Assembly: GCA_030637565.1 (NCBI GenBank)
Contig: DAOWGG010000091.1
Location: 1 to 8,925, forward strand
Source: Candidatus Peregrinibacteria bacterium
GTDB lineage: Bacteria; Patescibacteriota; Gracilibacteria; UM-FILTER-43-11
Length of the DNA stretch: 8,925 nucleotides
Direction of reading: 5' to 3'
The position numbers and the translations under genes were made by a program. A model generated the notes under the pieces. The model did no database searches, was not told the DNA's origin, and worked only from the letters and a program-made list of their open reading frames with translations. The stretch's first letter is position 1, and every line of letters starts with the position of its first letter. Shown here piece after piece: positions 5,942-8,925 of this stretch.

Positions 5942-6649
5942 ATGGGAAAATTCGGTAAAAAATATAAGGCTGCTGTGGCAGATCTTAAAGCAAAAGAGTC
6001 TTACGGACTAAGTGAAGCCGTTGAACTTCTTAAGAAAACCAGCGGAACAAAGTTTGATTCAAGTGCTGAAATTCATTTCAACTTAAATATCGATCCAAAA
6101 CAAGCGGACCAGGCCATTCGAAGTACAATTGTTCTTCCTCATGGAACGGGCAAGAAGCTTAAAATCGCTGCCGTTGTAAGCGACGATAAAGTAAAATCAG
6201 CTAAAGAGGCAGGGGCTACCGCTGCTGGATTGGAAGACTTGATTGAAGAGTTCTCAAAAGGAAAATTCAACTACGATGTGATCATTGCTACTCCTGATGT
6301 GATGAAAAGTTTAAGTAAAGTGGCTAAAACACTCGGTCAAAAAGGTTTGATGCCAAATCCTAAATCAGGAACCGTAACAGCCGACGTTGAAAAAACCATC
6401 GAAGAATTAGGTCGTGGACGAGTTGAACTTCGAAATGACAAGCAAGGAAACGTTCACAGTTTGTTCGGAAAAGTTTCTTTCAAACAAGAAGAGCTTGAAA
6501 ACAACCTAAAATCAATCCTTTCAACCATCCGAGAAGCTAAGCCATCGGGAATAAAAGGAACTTTCATCAAATCCATCACCCTTTGTACCACAATGGGCCC
6601 AGGCGTTCGATTGGATGTAAATGAAGTAATGGCTGATATTTCTAAATAA
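5942..6649 (+). CDS. rplA: 50S ribosomal protein L1
   Basis: A complete 235-residue L1, the usual bacterial length. L1 forms the mobile stalk at the E site that helps release deacylated tRNA. It binds 23S rRNA helices 76-78 and typically its own mRNA. Domain I (about 1-68 and 160-235) wraps round domain II (about 69-159). Signature elements are KYKAAVADLKAKESYGLSEA (7-26), the family motif GLMPNPKSGTVT (135-146), and KSITLCTTMGPGVRLD (210-225) near the C-terminus. The ATG at 5942 gives the standard start MGKFGKKYK. There is no Shine-Dalgarno; an L1-site hairpin ends 15 bases before it. The following genes are not rplJ/rplL as in many bacteria; dut comes next. Some CPR lineages lack L1 altogether, so its presence here is informative about lineage. 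Confidence 0.97.
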   Translation: MGKFGKKYKAAVADLKAKESYGLSEAVELLKKTSGTKFDSSAEIHFNLNIDPKQADQAIRSTIVLPHGTGKKLKIAAVVSDDKVKSAKEAGATAAGLEDLIEEFSKGKFNYDVIIATPDVMKSLSKVAKTLGQKGLMPNPKSGTVTADVEKTIEELGRGRVELRNDKQGNVHSLFGKVSFKQEELENNLKSILSTIREAKPSGIKGTFIKSITLCTTMGPGVRLDVNEVMADISK

Positions 6650-6652
6650 GTC

Positions 6653-6696
6653 TCTCAGGTGTCGAATCCTTGAGACTCGCACTTGCACTCGCACTT
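6653..6696. repeat. ACTCGC-type short-word repeat, copy 2, with adjoining weak hairpin
   Basis: CTTGAGACTCGCACT (6669-6683) is identical to 3908-3922 and continues with TTGCACTCGCACTT. Its first bases can pair with the sequence just after the rplA stop: TCTCA-GG (6653-6659) with CC-T-TGAGA (6668-6675), a 7-bp stem with one bulge and an 8-base loop. No U-tract follows, so a terminator is doubtful. The array ends 4 bases before the dut ATG and so forms its leader. Confidence 0.65.
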
Positions 6697-6700
6697 AATT

Positions 6701-7171
6701 ATGAACGTACGTATTAAAAGAATCGACAAAACCCTCCCTCTGCCAGTCTACGAGACAGGTGGCTCGGTGGGTTTTGATTTTTTAGCACGCGAAAACACAA
6801 CCATTCATCCCAACACCATCGAATTAATCCCTGCGAACGTAATAGTAGAATTACGACAGGGTTATTCACTCATCATCGCTTCCCGAAGCTCAACCCCACG
6901 AAAACACGGCCTCACCAAACCCCACGGCATCGGCGTGATCGATCAGGATTACTGCGGACCTGAAGACGAGATTAAAATCCAGATGTACAACTTCACTAAA
7001 GAACCCGTCATCATCCAAAAAGGCGCCAAAATCGCCCAAGGCCTATTCATGCGAGTCGATCAATGCAAATTCGAAGAAGTCGACGAGATCAAAAAAGAAT
7101 CCCGCGGAGGTTTTGGAAGTACGGATGTTAAAGTGGGCGATGTGAAGGTGGTGGAGAGGGGGGTTGTGTAG
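6701..7171 (+). CDS. dut: Deoxyuridine 5'-triphosphate nucleotidohydrolase (trimeric dUTPase family)
   Basis: A complete 156-residue protein that would hydrolyse dUTP to dUMP and pyrophosphate, keeping uracil out of DNA and supplying dUMP for thymidylate synthesis. The five motifs of the homotrimeric family are visible in order: I GGSVGFDFLA, II ASRSSTPRK, III GVIDQDYCGPEDEI with the Asp/Tyr that bind deoxyuridine, IV AKIAQGLF, and V ESRGGFGSTD, the flexible C-terminal arm over the phosphates. The motif III aspartates argue against a dCTP deaminase, although the two families are related. The ATG at 6701 is preferred to the TTG at 6683 because the TTG and the six residues it would add are encoded by the short-word repeat. 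The gene is visibly C-rich in its first half compared with the ribosomal genes, and its stop is TAG, which may hint at separate ancestry. It is probably read through from rplA. Confidence 0.9.
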   Translation: MNVRIKRIDKTLPLPVYETGGSVGFDFLARENTTIHPNTIELIPANVIVELRQGYSLIIASRSSTPRKHGLTKPHGIGVIDQDYCGPEDEIKIQMYNFTKEPVIIQKGAKIAQGLFMRVDQCKFEEVDEIKKESRGGFGSTDVKVGDVKVVERGVV

Positions 7172-7329
7172 GTTAAAAACTTCGTATAAACACTAGTTGT
7201 AGGTAGTAATAATAAGTTAAACCTTAGTATGTTGCTATTTTAGGCAGTGAATATATTCCAGTCTTTATGTTTTTAGTGTTAGCTGGCTTTCCTATTTTTT
7301 AATTACCCAAAAAGTTAAAAAGGTTAATA

Positions 7330-7358
7330 TTGACAAAATTTTAAATACATTGTAGTAT
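7330..7358 (+). promoter_or_regulatory. Consensus -35 promoter for the Cys-module gene, possibly leaderless
   Basis: A perfect TTGACA (7330-7335) is followed at 17 bases by TAGTAT (7353-7358). A TATTAT at 7356-7361 would give a 20-base spacer. With the 17-base option transcription starts near 7365, only a few bases before the ATG at 7368, so the mRNA would be leaderless or nearly so. The remainder of the 196-base gap after dut shows no clear terminator or other gene. Confidence 0.55.
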
Positions 7359-7367
7359 TATATACCT

Positions 7368-8925
7368 ATGTCAAAAAACACCCCCTCCAAAAACCCTAGA
7401 CTCCGCCAAATACTAGTCGCTACATGCATTGTTGCTGCAATAGCATGTGTGACAAAGATACGCGAAAGCATAAGCACCGGTATAGAAGGCTGTAACGACA
7501 AGTCAGGTCTGGTAATTAAAAAACCAAAAAAGCATTTCAAATCAACCAAAGTGCCTATTGATGAAACCGAGGAAAAAGAAAAAGCTTCAGAAAAAGAGAG
7601 AATTTTTGAATACATGAATCCTTTTGAAGGTGACGAATGTTATGATGACAGTGATTGTTTTGATATGGATCTTCCTATATGCCATAAAGGATGGTGTGAA
7701 GCACCCACTAAACCTGGAAGTCCTTGCCTGAAAGATTTAGATTGTAATGGCGAACTAATATGCAACAAAGCCAATCCGATTGATAGACATAGAGGAAGCT
7801 GCCAATTGCCACAGGAAGCTGGTGAACCTTGTTCAAAGAAATCAGATTGCGCACAGGATCTGACCTGTACCAATAAAAAATCATCTAAAAAGTTTTTTGG
7901 CATAGAAGGAACCTGTGAAGCACCTCGTGAAGAAGGGGAGAGATGCTTTAAAAACAATGAATGTGAAGGAGGTCTCATTTGCTCAGACCATGAATGTAAG
8001 GCAAAACAGGAAACAGGCAGTCTTTGCGAAACGGAACATTCAGAAAACTACGATAATTATAGTCCACACGCTGATTGTGCAGATGGATATTTATGCAATG
8101 ACAAAATAACCGATGAGTACGGTCGATCTACCTGTCAGCCAGTAGAAACTCCGGGAAGTAAATGTTACGAAGGTCCTTGGGGAACTAAATTAGACTGTCC
8201 GGAAGGTCAAACATGCCATTCCGATTCATATAATAACTTCTGGGGCAGCTGCGCGCCGATTTCAGAAGAAGATGAAAGCTGTGAAGCCGATGACGATTGT
8301 TTTGGAGACTTAAAATGCAGAACCGAAACTGGTTCCCGGACTAAAAGCTGTCAGCAGCCAATTCAGCAAGGAAAACCCTGCAACCAGGAAACGAACTTTT
8401 CAGGCTGCGATGACGGCCTCGTTTGCATGAATAAAAGTTCAACTTGTGAACCGCCAAGCAAGGAGGCAGGAAGCGCCTGTGCCGACAATAATGAATGTGG
8501 GCAAGGTCTGAGCTGTCAAGAATGGGAAAATCAGTGTCAACCAAAACAAGGTGAAGGCGGACTCTGTTATGACCACGCGGATTGCAAACAAGGTCTAGCT
8601 TGCGGAGACACTGCCGATAATTCACCTGTATCCACCTGCTTTGACCCAAATAATGTGGAAGAGCTCAACTGCCACAATTATGATGACGAAAGTTTAATGG
8701 CTCTTAAACAGGAAATAATTGAAGTGGATGTTCAATCAATAATCGAGGAAGCTGGAAAGCACAAAGCTTACTTTTTGCAGAACCTTTTTGGGGTCGTTCC
8801 AATAATTAAGTACCGAATTTATAGTATAGAGAACCCGGAACACATAAGAAACGAACTTTGTGTGGGTCTCAACAACTTAAATATGGATCTGAATTACTCA
8901 GATCAGCTACCAATCATTATTGAAA
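7368..8925 (+). CDS. Exported cysteine-module protein, ten 4-Cys (Dickkopf/EB-like) repeats, C-terminus off the window
   Basis: The frame is open from ATG 7368 to the right edge (519 residues, no stop). A basic start (residues 1-14) and hydrophobic segment (15-28) form a signal anchor or signal peptide. AIAC (24-27) could be a weak lipobox. A charged linker (50-88) follows. Residues 91-424 hold ten modules of four cysteines, first Cys at 91, 120, 155, 193, 220, 266, 305, 338, 371 and 400. The usual pattern is C-x5-[DE]C-x5-C-x(4-15)-C, then nine residues to the next module, often with an EAG or TPG turn. DC/EC, GL and C recur (for example DCKQGLAC, ECGQGLSC). Such spacing recalls Dickkopf N-terminal or EB modules, which form disulfides outside the cell. 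A different, Cys-poor region starts at about 436 and continues off the window. I infer an extracellular adhesin or binding protein; ligand unknown. Confidence 0.85.
   Translation, partial: MSKNTPSKNPRLRQILVATCIVAAIACVTKIRESISTGIEGCNDKSGLVIKKPKKHFKSTKVPIDETEEKEKASEKERIFEYMNPFEGDECYDDSDCFDMDLPICHKGWCEAPTKPGSPCLKDLDCNGELICNKANPIDRHRGSCQLPQEAGEPCSKKSDCAQDLTCTNKKSSKKFFGIEGTCEAPREEGERCFKNNECEGGLICSDHECKAKQETGSLCETEHSENYDNYSPHADCADGYLCNDKITDEYGRSTCQPVETPGSKCYEGPWGTKLDCPEGQTCHSDSYNNFWGSCAPISEEDESCEADDDCFGDLKCRTETGSRTKSCQQPIQQGKPCNQETNFSGCDDGLVCMNKSSTCEPPSKEAGSACADNNECGQGLSCQEWENQCQPKQGEGGLCYDHADCKQGLACGDTADNSPVSTCFDPNNVEELNCHNYDDESLMALKQEIIEVDVQSIIEEAGKHKAYFLQNLFGVVPIIKYRIYSIENPEHIRNELCVGLNNLNMDLNYSDQLPIIIE

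Noticed and set aside
6683..6700. Upstream TTG start for dut adding six residues (HSHLI)
   Set aside because: The added codons are entirely repeat sequence; the ATG at 6701 matches the usual dUTPase N-terminus.
7189..7280. AACACTA (7189-7195) pairing with TAGTGTT (7274-7280) as a structure in the gap after dut
   Set aside because: Only 7 bp with a loop of nearly 80 bases; expected by chance in AT-rich DNA.
7640..8649. Short open frames on both strands inside the Cys-module gene
   Set aside because: They arise from the cysteine-codon periodicity of the real frame, which is open over the whole length.
1..8925. Recoded UGA (glycine, as in Gracilibacteria/Absconditabacteria)
   Set aside because: TGA is not used as a stop here, but no conserved frame needs an in-frame TGA either; all families are full length with the standard code.

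Overview
The window looks like a chromosomal piece of a small-genome, moderately AT-rich bacterium, probably a member of the Candidate Phyla Radiation (Patescibacteria), perhaps Peregrinibacteria-like. This placement is inference. It rests on the lack of Shine-Dalgarno motifs before the visible starts, AT-rich leaders, a divergent class B penicillin-binding protein with a large acidic insert, LOG-family proteins, a rplK-rplA pair not followed by rplJ/rplL/rpoB, and intergenic gaps filled with short-word repeats. The standard genetic code fits. All eight complete genes end in TAA (six) or TAG (two), and no in-frame TGA is needed.

Layout. Positions 1-3096 are on the minus strand: a class B PBP (transpeptidase for septal or elongation peptidoglycan), then a Rossmann-fold LOG-like protein that runs off the left edge. 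Between PBP and the next gene lies a divergent regulatory region (3097-3306). It holds a perfect 7-bp dyad at the presumed PBP promoter, a strong extended -10 promoter facing right, and a long imperfect inverted repeat. The rest is on the plus strand: a small LOG-family protein, then a translation/transcription cluster secE - nusG - unknown membrane-anchored protein - rplK (L11) - rplA (L1) - dut (dUTPase). The last block is a partial gene for a cell-surface or secreted protein built from ten four-cysteine modules. It has its own TTGACA-type promoter and runs off the right edge.

How the genes work together. secE (translocon), nusG (elongation/antitermination factor), rplK and rplA are the classical housekeeping group and probably share the promoter just upstream of secE. 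The spacer between rplK and rplA can fold into a small hairpin that closely resembles the L1-binding helix of 23S rRNA, so L1 probably represses its own translation there. The unknown anchored protein between nusG and rplK and the dUTPase after rplA are lineage-specific additions.

The most novel item is the cysteine-module protein at the right end. Its Cys spacing is almost invariant (C-x5-C-x5-C-xn-C-x9-next module) and recalls eukaryotic Dickkopf/EB-type disulfide modules. The second strongest is the L1 mRNA mimic. Several short repeat families in the gaps (TTAAAAT tandem, ACTCGC array, AGTTTGTAGT inverted repeat, ATTCCCGC palindrome) deserve a genome-wide count.
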